Shown piece after piece: positions 29,823 through 41,638 of a DNA stretch of 64,000 nucleotides. Position numbers and translations under genes: made by a program. The notes below the pieces were generated by a model that saw only the letters and a program-made list of their open reading frames with translations, had not been told where the DNA came from and ran no database searches. The stretch comes from Sagittula salina (GTDB lineage Bacteria; Pseudomonadota; Alphaproteobacteria; Rhodobacterales; Rhodobacteraceae), in contig NZ_JAGISH010000004.1 of assembly GCF_017813235.1 (NCBI RefSeq), positions 162,747-226,746 of the forward strand, given 5' to 3'. The stretch's first letter is position 1, and each line of letters begins with the position of its first letter.

Positions 29823-30575
29823 TCAGGCCGTCGGGGCGACCTTGCCCGGTTTCGGCGCCAGCACGCCCAACGGATTCGCGACCGCGCGGCGCTCGGTCAG
29901 ACCGGCGCGCGTCGGCGGATGACGCTTGGCCGCCTCCACCATCAGAACGCCCCCGGCGGTGATCGGAATCCAGCGGCCGAGCTTCTCCCAGATCGGGCCG
30001 GTCTTCATCCAGAAGCGCCGCGCCGAGGGCGGCTGATACAACAGTGAAACGGTGCGCTCCGGGAGGAAATCGTGGCGCTTCAGCTCTGCCTCGAGCTGGC
30101 CCATGGAATAGGGCCGCCCATAGCCGAAGGGCGTCCAGTCCGCCTGCGCCCAGAGTCCCGACCGGTTCGGCACGATGAACAGCGCCCGCCCCCCCGGCCC
30201 CAGCACGCGATAGGACTCGTCCAGCAGGTCGGTGGCGCGCTGCGTGGTCTCCAGGCCGTGCATGACCACCAGCCGGTCGACGTGGCCGGTTTCCAGCGGC
30301 CAGAGCGTTTCCTCGCTGAGAACGGATATGTTGGGCATCCCCTGCGGCCAGGGCATCACCCCCTGCGCCGCCGGCATCAGCGCCGTGACGCGGCGCGCCT
30401 CTTTCAGGTAGGGGCGCAGGAGCGGCACGGCAAAGCCGTAGCCGACCACCGTCTGCCCATGCACGTCAGCGGGCGACCAGCCGCGCAACACCTCGTCGCG
30501 CACGATGCGTTGCGCGGCGCGCCCCAGCGCACTGCGGTAATAGAAATCGCGCAACGCCTGCACATCCAGGTGCAT
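29823..30575 (-). CDS. SAM-dependent methyltransferase-like protein
   Basis: 250 residues with a class I methyltransferase-like layout. [12 protein letters not shown] segment near residue 43 stands at the cofactor-loop position, [39 protein letters not shown] is the typical post-strand-4 region, and the rest is a Trp-rich domain. The glycine loop is atypical, so activity is uncertain. It is divergent from gloB with 72 bp between, an arrangement that may share a promoter region. Substrate unknown. Confidence 0.85.
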   Translation of the reverse strand: MHLDVQALRDFYYRSALGRAAQRIVRDEVLRGWSPADVHGQTVVGYGFAVPLLRPYLKEARRVTALMPAAQGVMPWPQGMPNISVLSEETLWPLETGHVDRLVVMHGLETTQRATDLLDESYRVLGPGGRALFIVPNRSGLWAQADWTPFGYGRPYSMGQLEAELKRHDFLPERTVSLLYQPPSARRFWMKTGPIWEKLGRWIPITAGGVLMVEAAKRHPPTRAGLTERRAVANPLGVLAPKPGKVAPTA

Positions 30576-30647
30576 TGTATCAATCGCTCCGATCAGTCAC
30601 TCTGCCCTCATCCGTTTCGCATCTTACAAAGCATTGAAGGAAAGACC

Positions 30648-31409
30648 ATGCCCCTGGAGATCGTCACCGTTCCCTGCCTGAAGGACAATTACGCCTATAT
30701 CGTCAAGGGCCCGGACGGGATTGCATTGATCGACGCCCCGGAAGCAAAACCCCTGATTGCCGTATTCGAACAGCGCGGCTGGGCGCCCGATGTCATCATG
30801 CTGACGCATCACCATGGCGACCACACCGAGGGCGTGGCCGAACTGCGCGAGAAATACGGCTGCAGGGTCATGGGCCCCGCCGCTGAAAAGGACAAGCTGC
30901 CACCGCTCGACATGGCCCTCGACCCGGGCTTTACCGGCGGCACCGAAGACGGGCTGTGCGAGGTGATCGCCGTGCCGGGCCACACGCTGGGGCACATCGC
31001 CTACCACTACCCGGAAGCGGGCTGCATTTTTACCGGCGACAGCCTGATGGCCTTTGGCTGCGGTCGAATCTTCGAGGGCACTCCAGCCATGATGTGGGAA
31101 AGCCTTCAGACACTTGCGGCGCTGAACCCGCAGATGATCGTCTGTTCGGGGCATGAATACAGCGCCTCCAACGCGGCATTCGCGCAGACCATTGAACCGA
31201 ACAACCCGGCGCTTATATCTCGTGCAAACATGATCACCGCGGCCCGCGCAAAGGGGCAACCCACCGCGCAGGTTCCGCTTTCATTGGAACTCCAGACAAA
31301 CCCGTTCCTCCGCGCCGGCCAGCCCGAGGTCAAGAAGGCCATCGGCATGGAGGACGCCTCGGATCTCGAAGTGTTTACCGAGATCCGCGCCCGCAAGGAC
31401 AAGTTCTGA
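30648..31409 (+). CDS. gloB: Hydroxyacylglutathione hydrolase (glyoxalase II)
   Basis: Hydrolyses S-lactoylglutathione to lactate and glutathione in methylglyoxal detoxification. It has 253 residues. The binuclear-metal motif THHHGDH is at 53-59, followed by VPGHTLGHIAYHYPE, IFTGDSLMAFGCGRIFEGTP and CSGHEYSASNAAFA. The start MPLEIVTVPC is preceded by GAAGGAAAG. The frame is open further upstream without homology. Confidence 0.97.
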   Translation: MPLEIVTVPCLKDNYAYIVKGPDGIALIDAPEAKPLIAVFEQRGWAPDVIMLTHHHGDHTEGVAELREKYGCRVMGPAAEKDKLPPLDMALDPGFTGGTEDGLCEVIAVPGHTLGHIAYHYPEAGCIFTGDSLMAFGCGRIFEGTPAMMWESLQTLAALNPQMIVCSGHEYSASNAAFAQTIEPNNPALISRANMITAARAKGQPTAQVPLSLELQTNPFLRAGQPEVKKAIGMEDASDLEVFTEIRARKDKF

Positions 31410-31607
31410 CCCCCCGGGTCACGCAGGTCCTGTCGCAACCCGAAGGGGCCGCGATGATGAAGGGAGCGGCAAACGGGATTTTCAAGGTCGCATGTAACAA
31501 CCGCGCGAAAAGAAAAAACTTGAAGCCGGGCATTAATCGACCAAACTTTAACCTAACGGGGCAATGCTGGTTGTACCCGGGACCCGCGCAGACAAGAGGA
31601 GCACAAA

Positions 31608-33941
<2,334 letters not shown>

Positions 33942-33948
33942 TCTCTCG

Positions 33949-33976
33949 AAGGGCGCCCCGAAACGGGCGCCCTTTC
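33949..33976 (+). terminator. Rho-independent terminator after clpA
   Basis: Stem AAGGGCGCCC (33949-33958) with GGGCGCCCTT (33965-33974), 6-nt loop, followed by TCTATT. Confidence 0.8.
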
Positions 33977-34068
33977 TATTTGGCCCCTACCATCTTCAGG
34001 ACGGGACGGCGGGCGGGGCGCCTTCGCGCACCTGCGCGAACAGCGCCGCTCCCGGCCCGGTTTGCCGC

Positions 34069-35013
34069 ATGCGTCTGATGCCCTTCCTTCTGCTCGCCGC
34101 CCCGGCTTTCGCTGACCCGCCGTCCCTGAGCCTGCCGCTCGACTGCGAGATCGGCACCACCTGTTTCATCGAGGATTACTTTGACCACGCACCCGACCCT
34201 GGCGTGCAGCGTGATTTTGCCTGCGGCTTCAACAGTCGAGACGGGCACCGGGGTACGGACATCGCTGTGCTCGGCTTCGACGCGGTAGGGCGCGCTCCGG
34301 TCCTTGCCGCCGCTCCCGGCACCGTCCTGCGCACCCGCGATGGCATGGCGGACGACCGGCTGATGCGGGGCGTCACCAAAGAAAACGCCTGCGGCAACGC
34401 GGTCCTTCTCGACCACGGCGACGGTTGGCAGACCCTCTATTGCCACATGGCGCGCGACTCTGTCGCCGTCCGCCCCGGCGAAACACTCTCGCGCGGTGCG
34501 CTTCTTGGCACTGTGGGCCTGTCGGGCCAGACGACCCACCCCCACCTGCATCTCTCACTGACCCGGAACGGCGCGGCGGTCGATCCCTTCCGCCCGGAGG
34601 CCACCGGCACCTGCGGCCCACCAGGCGGCCCGACGCTTTGGCAGAGCCCGCCGCCCTATACGCCCACGCAGATGGTTACGGCGGGTTTTTCCGATCGGGT
34701 GCCGGGCCTCGACGCCATCGCCGACGGCTCCGCCCGCCTGCCCATTGGCGCGCCCGATCAGCCTCTCGTGGTCTATACCCTGATCGGGCAGGCCGAACAC
34801 GGCGACCTTCTCATTCTGTCGGCCAGCGGACCCGACGGTGCGATCCTTGACCGCAGCATGATTGTGAAGGCGCCGCAAAGAGCGGTCTCCCGCGCCTTCG
34901 GGCGCAGGGCCCCGCCCGGTGGATGGCCCTCCGGCGACTACACCGGCGAGGCGACACTGACCCGCGCGGGCAAGGTCATCGCCCACCGCTTTGCCCATGT
35001 CAGCATGCCCTAG
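34069..35013 (+). CDS. Exported M23 family metallopeptidase
   Basis: 314 residues. A signal peptide (MRLMPFLLLAAPAFA) is followed by a LytM/M23 domain with HRGTDIAV (His/Asp zinc ligands) and HPHLHLSLT (HxH). Disulfide-type cysteines are near the mature N-terminus. The C-terminal ~130 residues form a separate beta-rich domain. M23 enzymes cut peptidoglycan cross-links in the periplasm. It converges on the MotB-like gene, whose stop lies 4 bp beyond. A link through cell-wall binding is possible but unproven. Confidence 0.91.
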   Translation: MRLMPFLLLAAPAFADPPSLSLPLDCEIGTTCFIEDYFDHAPDPGVQRDFACGFNSRDGHRGTDIAVLGFDAVGRAPVLAAAPGTVLRTRDGMADDRLMRGVTKENACGNAVLLDHGDGWQTLYCHMARDSVAVRPGETLSRGALLGTVGLSGQTTHPHLHLSLTRNGAAVDPFRPEATGTCGPPGGPTLWQSPPPYTPTQMVTAGFSDRVPGLDAIADGSARLPIGAPDQPLVVYTLIGQAEHGDLLILSASGPDGAILDRSMIVKAPQRAVSRAFGRRAPPGGWPSGDYTGEATLTRAGKVIAHRFAHVSMP

Positions 35014-35017
35014 GTAC

Positions 35018-37411
35018 CTATTTTTCTGTCAGCTTCAGTTCGATCCGACGGTTCTGCGCCCGTGCCTCCGGCGTATCGGCCGGGTTCACCGGCTGGTACT
35101 GGCCAAAGCCATTCGCCGCCAGCCGGTTCGGCGGGATGCCATAGTTCGCGATCATATCCCGAACCACCGCGCGCGCCCGGGCCTGGCTCAGGTCCCAGTT
35201 ATCCTCAAACACCGCGCTCTGGCGGATCGGAACGTCGTCGGTGTGCCCGTCAACCCGGATGATCCAGTCGATCCCCTCAGGAATATCCTGCGAGATTTCC
35301 CGCAGGATATTGGCCACCTTCGCGATCTCCTGCCGGCCGGTATCAGACAGGTCGGCAGATCCCTGCCGGAACAGCACTTCGGAGGAGAAAACGAACCGGT
35401 CGCCCTCGATACGGATGCCCTCGTGGCTGCCGACGACCTGCCGCAGCTTGCCAAAGAATTCGGATCGGTAGGCCTCCAGATCCTTCTTCTCGGCCTCCAG
35501 CCGCTTGCGTTCCTCTTCCTCCAGCTGACGCCGCTGGCGTTCCTCCTGCGCCACACGCGCAAGCGCCGCGTTCAGCTCCGACCCGAGGTTCTGGACCCGG
35601 ACCTGCGCCGCCGCGTCCCGCGCCTGCGCGTCGTCCAGCAGTGCCTGCAGCACGCCCAGTTGCTGCCGCAGTTCAGAGACGTTGCGGTTCAACGCTTCCG
35701 CCTTCAGCTCCGCCTGGCTGGCGCGTTCGCGGCTTTGCGCGAGGTTTTCGCGCGCCTCCGACAGAAGCGCTTGCCGCTGCTCGGCCTCGCTCAGTTTCGT
35801 TGCCAGCTTGCTTGCCGCCAGCCGCTGCTCGGCCAGCGCCGCCGCCAGCTTGTTGCGGGTTTCCTCCACCGAGGTTTCCGCCGCCAGCTTCGCCGCGAGC
35901 GCAGCGGCCAGTCGCTGCTCCAGTTCCTTCGGGTCGATGTCACCCACCTCGGCCCGCAAAGCCTCAAGCTGGGCGCGCAGTTCCGCGTTCTGCCCCTGCA
36001 GATCCTCCAGCGACTCCTGCGCAGCGACCAGTTGGCCCCGCACTTCAGTCAGGGTGCCGGTCAGGCGCGCGGTTTCTGCCTGCGCTTCTGTCAGCGACAC
36101 CGCGCCATCCGCCGCCTGCCCACGCGCCACCGCCAGATCCGAGGCCAGTTCCGCGTTGCGCGCCCGCACCGCTGCCACTTGCGCCGTCAGGGCTTCTACC
36201 TCCGACGCGCGGGCCAGTGCATCGGCCAGTTTTGCGGAGAGGTCGGAAAGCTGTGTCGCGCGCGTCTTCGCATCGGCCTGCGCGGCGGCGAGGCTGCGAT
36301 CCGCATCCCCCCGCGCACGGCGTTCCTCGGCCAGCGTCTCTTCTGCAGCCCGGCGCGCCTCCTGCTCCGCGATCAGGTCGTCGCGCACCGACGCCAGCCG
36401 GTCGTCCGCCGCCTGACCCTGCGACTGCGCATCCGCCAAACGCGCCTCCAGCGAGGAAATCCGCGCCTGCATGTCGGCATCCTTCTGCTGACCGTCCAGC
36501 AGCGCCTCCGCCAACCGCGCGTTCAGGTCGGCCTCCGCCTTGCGAGCGGCGGCCAGCAGGGTCAGCGTGTCCTCCGCCTCGCTACGCGCCTTTTCCAGCG
36601 AAAGCGTCATGGCGGTCAGTTCCGCGTCCGCCGATTCCAGTCGCGCCCGCAGGGCCTTCGCCGCCTCCGATTCCGCGAGTTTGGCGGCTTCTTCTTCCGT
36701 CAGCGCCTGTTGCAGGTTTTCCACCTGCGATCCCAGGGCGCCAAGCCGTTCGGTCGCATCAGCGTTGCGCGCACGCAGATCCGCGATCAACGCCTCCAGT
36801 GCCTCGCGCCGCCGGGCGGCCAGTGCAGCCGCCTCGGACTGAGCGTCCAGCTCCGTCTGCGCCGCCCCCAGCGAGGCCGTCAGCCGGTCCCGCTCCGACG
36901 TCAGCGCATCGCGTTCGGAAACCAGCGCCTGCCGCTGCGCGCTCAATGCGTCGCGCTCCGACGCCAGGTCGATCACCTGCCCCTGCGCGGTGTCGCGCTG
37001 CAGGATCAGGGCCGCCACCTGCGCCTCGAAATCGGTGATCTGCGCGGCGGCGGCATCCAGTTCGGAGGCTTGCTTTTCCCGCGTGGCAGTCAACGAAGCG
37101 ATCAGGCTTTCTGCCGCCGCCAGCTCGGAGTTGCGGTCGCCCAGCGTCGCCTCCAGCGTGCCGAGCTGGCTGCTGAGATCGGTGTTCTTCCGCTCCGCCA
37201 CGCCCAGTGCGGCGGCGAGTTGCTGCAACTCCGACGACAGCGTGTCCAATTCGGATTCCTGCCCGGTGATCGTCTCGTTCAGCACGAACTGGATTACCAT
37301 GAAGATCGACAGAACGAAGGTCAGCACCAGCAGGAGGCCGGTCATCGCATCGACGAAACCGGGCCAGATATTGGCCTGGAAACGGGCCCCGGTGCGTCGC
37401 GAGAGGGCCAT
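35018..37411 (-). CDS. MotB/OmpA-like membrane protein with very long coiled coil
   Basis: 797 residues. A short basic N-tail is followed by one membrane helix (about 18-42) with an acidic residue at its start (GFVDAMTGLLLVL, Asp21), as in MotB and ZorB. Residues about 50-620 are almost entirely Ala/Glu/Leu/Arg heptads predicting a coiled coil. The end (about 650-797) is an OmpA-like peptidoglycan-binding domain with RVDGHTDDVPI, NWDLSQARA and AQNRRIELKL. By topology the coil and OmpA domain are periplasmic. It starts immediately after the stop of the MotA/TolQ-like gene. Not flagellar MotB, TolR or ExbD by length and context. Function unknown. Confidence 0.92.
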   Translation of the reverse strand: MALSRRTGARFQANIWPGFVDAMTGLLLVLTFVLSIFMVIQFVLNETITGQESELDTLSSELQQLAAALGVAERKNTDLSSQLGTLEATLGDRNSELAAAESLIASLTATREKQASELDAAAAQITDFEAQVAALILQRDTAQGQVIDLASERDALSAQRQALVSERDALTSERDRLTASLGAAQTELDAQSEAAALAARRREALEALIADLRARNADATERLGALGSQVENLQQALTEEEAAKLAESEAAKALRARLESADAELTAMTLSLEKARSEAEDTLTLLAAARKAEADLNARLAEALLDGQQKDADMQARISSLEARLADAQSQGQAADDRLASVRDDLIAEQEARRAAEETLAEERRARGDADRSLAAAQADAKTRATQLSDLSAKLADALARASEVEALTAQVAAVRARNAELASDLAVARGQAADGAVSLTEAQAETARLTGTLTEVRGQLVAAQESLEDLQGQNAELRAQLEALRAEVGDIDPKELEQRLAAALAAKLAAETSVEETRNKLAAALAEQRLAASKLATKLSEAEQRQALLSEARENLAQSRERASQAELKAEALNRNVSELRQQLGVLQALLDDAQARDAAAQVRVQNLGSELNAALARVAQEERQRRQLEEEERKRLEAEKKDLEAYRSEFFGKLRQVVGSHEGIRIEGDRFVFSSEVLFRQGSADLSDTGRQEIAKVANILREISQDIPEGIDWIIRVDGHTDDVPIRQSAVFEDNWDLSQARARAVVRDMIANYGIPPNRLAANGFGQYQPVNPADTPEARAQNRRIELKLTEK

Positions 37412-38584
37412 CTACTCGGCCTTCGGTCGGGTGCCGCGCGACACGCCCAGCGCCCGCACGAGCGAGGAAATGTCGGTGCGCAGCTCCGCCATGCTTTCCT
37501 GCCGCCCGGCGCTGATTTCCTCGAGAATGCGCAGCATCTGCACGTCGATCGACCGCAGCCGCATCCGGCTTTCGGCATCGAGGCCCTCGTTGCTTTCCTT
37601 CTCGCGGATGGCCTCGGCCAGCAGTTCCTGCCCTTCGGCGACGCGTGCCAGCGCCTGCGCCGAGGGGGCCGTCGCCTCCATCCGCTCGGTCATCCGTTCG
37701 ATGGAATCGGCCAGTTGTGCCAGCCGCATGTCGACCTCCGACCGGCTCTGCTCCGCCTCGGCAAAGAGGAACTGCAAACGGTCCATCTGCTCCGCCATCT
37801 GGTCGAGCACGATGCCCGCCGCGCCCAGATCCGGCCCGTCGGTTTCCGCCGAAAACCCGATCCGCGTGATCGACGACAGCCATTCCTCAAGTTCGCGGTA
37901 GAAGCGGTTCTGACCGTGCCCGGCGAACAACTCCAGAAGCCCCACGACCAGCGAACAGGCGAGACCCAGCAACGACGACGCAAAGGCCACGCCCATACCG
38001 CCCAGCTGCGCCTCCAGCCCGGTCATCAGGCGGCCAAAGACTGCCACGCCGCTTTCGCCTTCGGACGGAGCAAGCGCCTGGATGGTGGCGACCAGCGCGG
38101 GAACGGTGGTGGCCAACCCATAGAAGGTGCCCAGCAGGCCGAGGAAGATCAGCAGAGAGGTGATGTAGCGGGTGATTTCCCGCGCCTCGTCGATGCGCTG
38201 CGCCACGGATTCGAGGATCGAGCGCGTCGACGTGGTGTTGATCTGCATCCGCTTGTCACGGCGCGACCCCAGCAGCGTCGCCAGTGGCGCCAGCAGCGTC
38301 GGCGCCGCCACGCGCTGGCCCTGATCGCCGCGCGCGGTGTAGGCCTCGATCCAGCGGACCGACTGCATCAGGCTGAAGACCTGCCAGAAGCAGGCGATCA
38401 CCCCCAGCACGAAGACCAGCAGGATAAAGCCGTTCAGATAGGGGTTCGATTCAAAGACCGGCAGCACGCTGGGCGCGGCCAGCGTCGCCCCGAAGGCCGA
38501 CAGCCCCAGAACCGCCAGCATGAGGATCAGCTGGCGGATGGGATGGGAGAAATGTGGCTCGGCCTCGCGGTCGGGCTGGTCCAT
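37412..38584 (-). CDS. MotA/TolQ/ExbB-like proton channel protein
   Basis: 390 residues with four membrane helices (about 17-39, 51-75, 140-170, 196-222). The TolQ/MotA core GLLGTFYGLATTVPAL is in the third, and GMGVAFASSLLGLACSL in the fourth. A charged ~165-residue cytoplasmic C-terminal part (LDQMAEQMDRLQFLFAEAEQ onward) predicts helical coils. An upstream GTG (38599) is an alternative start. Its TAG stop touches the ATG of the MotB-like gene, so the two should be made together as stator-type subunits (about 5:2 in known relatives). No flagellar, Tol or Zorya genes adjoin. Confidence 0.9.
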   Translation of the reverse strand: MDQPDREAEPHFSHPIRQLILMLAVLGLSAFGATLAAPSVLPVFESNPYLNGFILLVFVLGVIACFWQVFSLMQSVRWIEAYTARGDQGQRVAAPTLLAPLATLLGSRRDKRMQINTTSTRSILESVAQRIDEAREITRYITSLLIFLGLLGTFYGLATTVPALVATIQALAPSEGESGVAVFGRLMTGLEAQLGGMGVAFASSLLGLACSLVVGLLELFAGHGQNRFYRELEEWLSSITRIGFSAETDGPDLGAAGIVLDQMAEQMDRLQFLFAEAEQSRSEVDMRLAQLADSIERMTERMEATAPSAQALARVAEGQELLAEAIREKESNEGLDAESRMRLRSIDVQMLRILEEISAGRQESMAELRTDISSLVRALGVSRGTRPKAE

Positions 38585-38706
38585 AGGGACACCTGACACC
38601 TGATGATAGTTGGTTAATACCTAGGGGCTTACCCCAGCTTCGCCAAGAAGTTATGAACACCCGCCGCGGCGAAGCGTGCTGCAAGTGCAAACCTGTTGCG
38701 CAAAAG

Positions 38707-39237
38707 TCAGGGGCCTTCCAGCGCCCTGACCTGTTCGCTCAGCCAGTGCAGGTCCGGGTCGGGCACGCCGAGTTCATCGAGGTGGGCTGCGGTGTTGTGC
38801 AGGTACTCGGTATTGGGCCCCCGGCCGCCGACGGCGCGGGCGATGATGCGGGCCTGCTCGGGCAGGCTGAGGTGGCAATACTGTGCGTGGCCGGGGTCGA
38901 TGACATAGGACAGCGCCTCCACCCGGCGACCATCGTGCAGGGCGACGGGCAGACGCTTTTCCAGATAGGCCGAGGAGATCAGTTCGCGTTCGCGAAGATA
39001 GGCCAGCGTCTCTTCCTCGCTGCCCGGCGCGGCGCGCAGCGCCAGCCCGTCGCAGCAGGCCCCCTCCTGCGCGTCGAGTGCGAGCACGAGACCCGGCTCT
39101 TCTTCGGTACCGCGATGGTGGATCGAATACATGCAGAAGCTGCGCGCGTAGCCGTGCAGCCGCGCCTGCACCCGTTCCGCCACCGGGAAACCGGGATTCC
39201 ACAGCAGCGAGGCATAGCCGAAGACCCAGAGCGTCAT
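38707..39237 (-). CDS. ChaC-like gamma-glutamylcyclotransferase
   Basis: 176 residues of the ChaC/GGCT-like fold. The N-terminal motif WVFGYASLLWNPGF matches the YGSLxW substrate loop, and LRERELISSAY carries the expected catalytic glutamate. ChaC enzymes split glutathione to 5-oxoproline and Cys-Gly. It is divergent from the DUF2125 gene and unrelated by operon to the channel pair. Confidence 0.92.
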   Translation of the reverse strand: MTLWVFGYASLLWNPGFPVAERVQARLHGYARSFCMYSIHHRGTEEEPGLVLALDAQEGACCDGLALRAAPGSEEETLAYLRERELISSAYLEKRLPVALHDGRRVEALSYVIDPGHAQYCHLSLPEQARIIARAVGGRGPNTEYLHNTAAHLDELGVPDPDLHWLSEQVRALEGP

Positions 39238-39343
39238 TCTTTCCCCTCACGTTCTCTCGGCGGCCCTGCTGGGCAGCGCCGTTCAATCCGTATAAACCGG
39301 CACCGTGTAAACACGCGGCGCGGCGGAAGAAAAGGGGCGGGCA

Positions 39344-40303
39344 GTGAAACGATACGGGGTTCTTGTGCTTGTGGCCGCCCTGCTCTGGGGCGGCTGGTGG
39401 ACGTTTCAGGCCTGGACGCTGCGCAGCGCGGTCGAGGATTGGTTCGAGGCGCGCAGGCTGGACGGCTGGGTAGCGGAATATGACGACCTTTCGGTGCGCG
39501 GCTTCCCGTCGCGGCTGGACGTCACGCTGACCACGCCCCGGCTGATGGACCCCGACCATGGCACCGGCTGGGCGGCGCCCTTCCTGCAAATCCTCGGGCT
39601 GACCTACGACCGTGGCCATGTGATCCTCGCCTTTGCCGACAGCCAGCGGCTGACGCTGCCCTCGGGCGAGGTCCAGATCGCCTCCGAAGGATTGCGCGCC
39701 TCTCTGGTGCGCGACGGCGAGATGATCGAGCGGCTGAACGCGGAGGCGGATGTGCTGAACCTCACGGCCCCCGGCGGCAGGGTCGCGCTGGCCGGGGTGC
39801 TGGCGAATTTCCATCATCAGGACGGGGCGCGCTACCAGCTGACGCTGGCCGTGCGGGACATCGCGACACCGCAAGGCGCGCTCGACAGTGGCCGGTCGGA
39901 GGGGCTGGACCTGCAGGCCGCGCTGACCTTCGACACGCCCTGGACGCTCGATGCCCTGCGCGGCCCCCGGCCCCAGCCGCGCGAGATCGACCTCGCCGGC
40001 CTGGCCTATCGTCAGAACGGGCTGGACCTGAACGTCGCCGGCACGCTGACGGCGGATGCGCAGGGCCGCGCGGACGGCGGGCTGAGCGTGCGCGCGGTGA
40101 ACTGGCGCGCGCTGCTCGAGCAGGCGCGCGCTGCCGGCACACTCCCGGAGGCGCTGGCCGACACGCTGGAGAACGCGCTGACGCTGGCGGCGGGGCTGTC
40201 GGGGCGGCAGGACACGCTCGATCTGCCGCTGGATTTCCACCGCGGCGAAGTCTCCTTTGGTATCATCCCTCTTGGACAGGCGCCAAGGCTGTCTTTACCC
40301 TGA
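39344..40303 (+). CDS. DUF2125 family exported protein
   Basis: 319 residues with an N-terminal signal/anchor (YGVLVLVAALLWGGWWTFQAW) and an extended beta-rich body typical of DUF2125 (SVRGFPSRLDVTLTTPRL, GQAPRLSLP at the end). This alphaproteobacterial family has no assigned function. The repetitive beta architecture suggests a periplasmic lipid- or wall-associated protein, which is inference. It starts at a GTG after GGGGCGGGCA. No partner gene in the same transcript is evident. Confidence 0.87.
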   Translation: MKRYGVLVLVAALLWGGWWTFQAWTLRSAVEDWFEARRLDGWVAEYDDLSVRGFPSRLDVTLTTPRLMDPDHGTGWAAPFLQILGLTYDRGHVILAFADSQRLTLPSGEVQIASEGLRASLVRDGEMIERLNAEADVLNLTAPGGRVALAGVLANFHHQDGARYQLTLAVRDIATPQGALDSGRSEGLDLQAALTFDTPWTLDALRGPRPQPREIDLAGLAYRQNGLDLNVAGTLTADAQGRADGGLSVRAVNWRALLEQARAAGTLPEALADTLENALTLAAGLSGRQDTLDLPLDFHRGEVSFGIIPLGQAPRLSLP

Positions 40304-40371
40304 CGGCACAAACGGCAGCCCTATGTCGTTTCGGGACTTGTGCCGGGGCAATTGCGTGCCATATGCATGCA

Positions 40372-40388
40372 AACTGAACCGATCAGTT
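40372..40388 (+). promoter_or_regulatory. TetR-type operator upstream of RND pump
   Basis: Palindrome AACTGA-ACCGA-TCAGTT, 38 bp before the adaptor GTG, in an AT-rich segment typical of a promoter. It resembles operators of TetR-family pump repressors. No TetR gene is adjacent, so the regulator must lie elsewhere. Confidence 0.6.
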
Positions 40389-40425
40389 CAATTTGACGCA
40401 AACCGCCAACCGACCCGGAGCCGCC

Positions 40426-41628
40426 GTGACCCGCCTGACCCTGACCGCCGCCCTACTGTTTGCCGCCGCCCCCGCCTTTGCACAGGTCGCGGCAGAGCCG
40501 AGCCCCCCGCAGCCACCCGCCGTCACCGTGGCCACCGTGACGCCCACGCGTTTCGTCCAGCGCGTCCCCGTCGCGGGTAATGTGGTGGCGCGTCAGGAGG
40601 TGCTCGTCGCGCCGGAAGTCTCCGGCCAGCGGGTCGAGGCGCTTGAGGTGCAGGTGGGCGACAGCGTCGAAGCAGGCGACGTGCTGGCCCGCCTCGACCA
40701 GCGGGTGCTGAAGCGGCAGGTGGAGCTGCAGCAATCCGTCGTGCACCGCACCCAGGCAAACCTCGAACAGGCGCGCGCTCAGGTGGCGGCCCAGACCGCC
40801 GCGCTGGATCAGGCCGACGCCGCGCTCGACCGCGCGCAACAGCTGCGCAAGTCGGGCACCGGCACGCAGGCGACACTGGATCAGGCGGTTTCCAACCAGG
40901 CTTCGGCGGCGGCGGCACTGAAGGCGGCGCAGGACACCGTGACCACTTCGGAGGCGCAGCTGCGCGAGGCCGAGATCAACCGCGACCTCGCGCAGGAGGA
41001 TCTGGAAAACAGCGTCGTCACCGCCCCCGTCGCGGGTATCATCACCCAGCGCAATGCCATGATCGGTTCGGTCGCAGCCGCCAGCGGGGAGCCGATGTTC
41101 CGCATCCTGCAGGGCGGGCTGGTGGACGTGGAAACCGAGGTGATCGAAACCCAGCTGGGCCAGATCACGCTTGGCGACCGGGCGGAACTGGACGTGGCGG
41201 GCGTCGGCCCCCTGCTGGGTCACGTCCGCCGGATCGACCCGACCGTGGACGCGACCAGCCGTCTCGGCACGGTCCAGATCGAGCCGGAGAACAACCTCGG
41301 CCTGCGCCCCGGCCTGTTCACCGGCGGCTGGATCATCACAGCCGAACGCCAGTCGCTGGGCGTCCCCGTCAGCGCCGTCATCGACGAGACCGGCGGCGCA
41401 TGGGTCTTTGCCGTCGAGGACGGCGTGCTCCACCGGCGCGATGTCACCCCCGGCCTGTTCTGGAACGGCAACCGGGAAATCCTCTCCGGGTTGAAGGACG
41501 GCGACACCGTGCTGGCCCGCGCCGCCGGATTTTTCTCCGACGGCGATCCGGTGCGCCCGCTTGCCACTACCACGGAGGCCGCACCCATAGCCCCGCCCGA
41601 AGCCTCCACCGAAACCGCTTCCGAGTAA
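40426..41628 (+). CDS. RND efflux periplasmic adaptor subunit
   Basis: Membrane-fusion protein of 400 residues: signal peptide (TRLTLTAALLFAAAPAFA), a lipoyl-like domain, an alanine/glutamine-rich coiled-coil hairpin (about 90-190), SVVTAPVAGIITQRNAMIGS, beta-barrel domains and an acidic, Pro/Thr-rich C-tail. The GTG at 40426 is chosen because it begins the signal peptide and follows GGAG. The frame is open to a TTG 11 codons earlier. It is followed 10 bp later by its RND pump. Confidence 0.93.
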   Translation: MTRLTLTAALLFAAAPAFAQVAAEPSPPQPPAVTVATVTPTRFVQRVPVAGNVVARQEVLVAPEVSGQRVEALEVQVGDSVEAGDVLARLDQRVLKRQVELQQSVVHRTQANLEQARAQVAAQTAALDQADAALDRAQQLRKSGTGTQATLDQAVSNQASAAAALKAAQDTVTTSEAQLREAEINRDLAQEDLENSVVTAPVAGIITQRNAMIGSVAAASGEPMFRILQGGLVDVETEVIETQLGQITLGDRAELDVAGVGPLLGHVRRIDPTVDATSRLGTVQIEPENNLGLRPGLFTGGWIITAERQSLGVPVSAVIDETGGAWVFAVEDGVLHRRDVTPGLFWNGNREILSGLKDGDTVLARAAGFFSDGDPVRPLATTTEAAPIAPPEASTETASE

Positions 41629-41638
41629 GGACCGCGCC

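Noticed and set aside
35018..38584. Zorya anti-phage system
   Set aside because: The pair resembles ZorAB in class, but no ZorC, ZorD or ZorE gene is adjacent. The long coil is on the B rather than the A subunit, so it is listed as an uncharacterised motor instead.
34991..38596. Open plus-strand frame of about 1200 codons opposite the channel pair
   Set aside because: It is antisense to the MotA/MotB-like genes, which have clear domains. The translation is Arg/Gln/His-rich without any family pattern. In this GC-rich, low-stop sequence such mirror frames are common.
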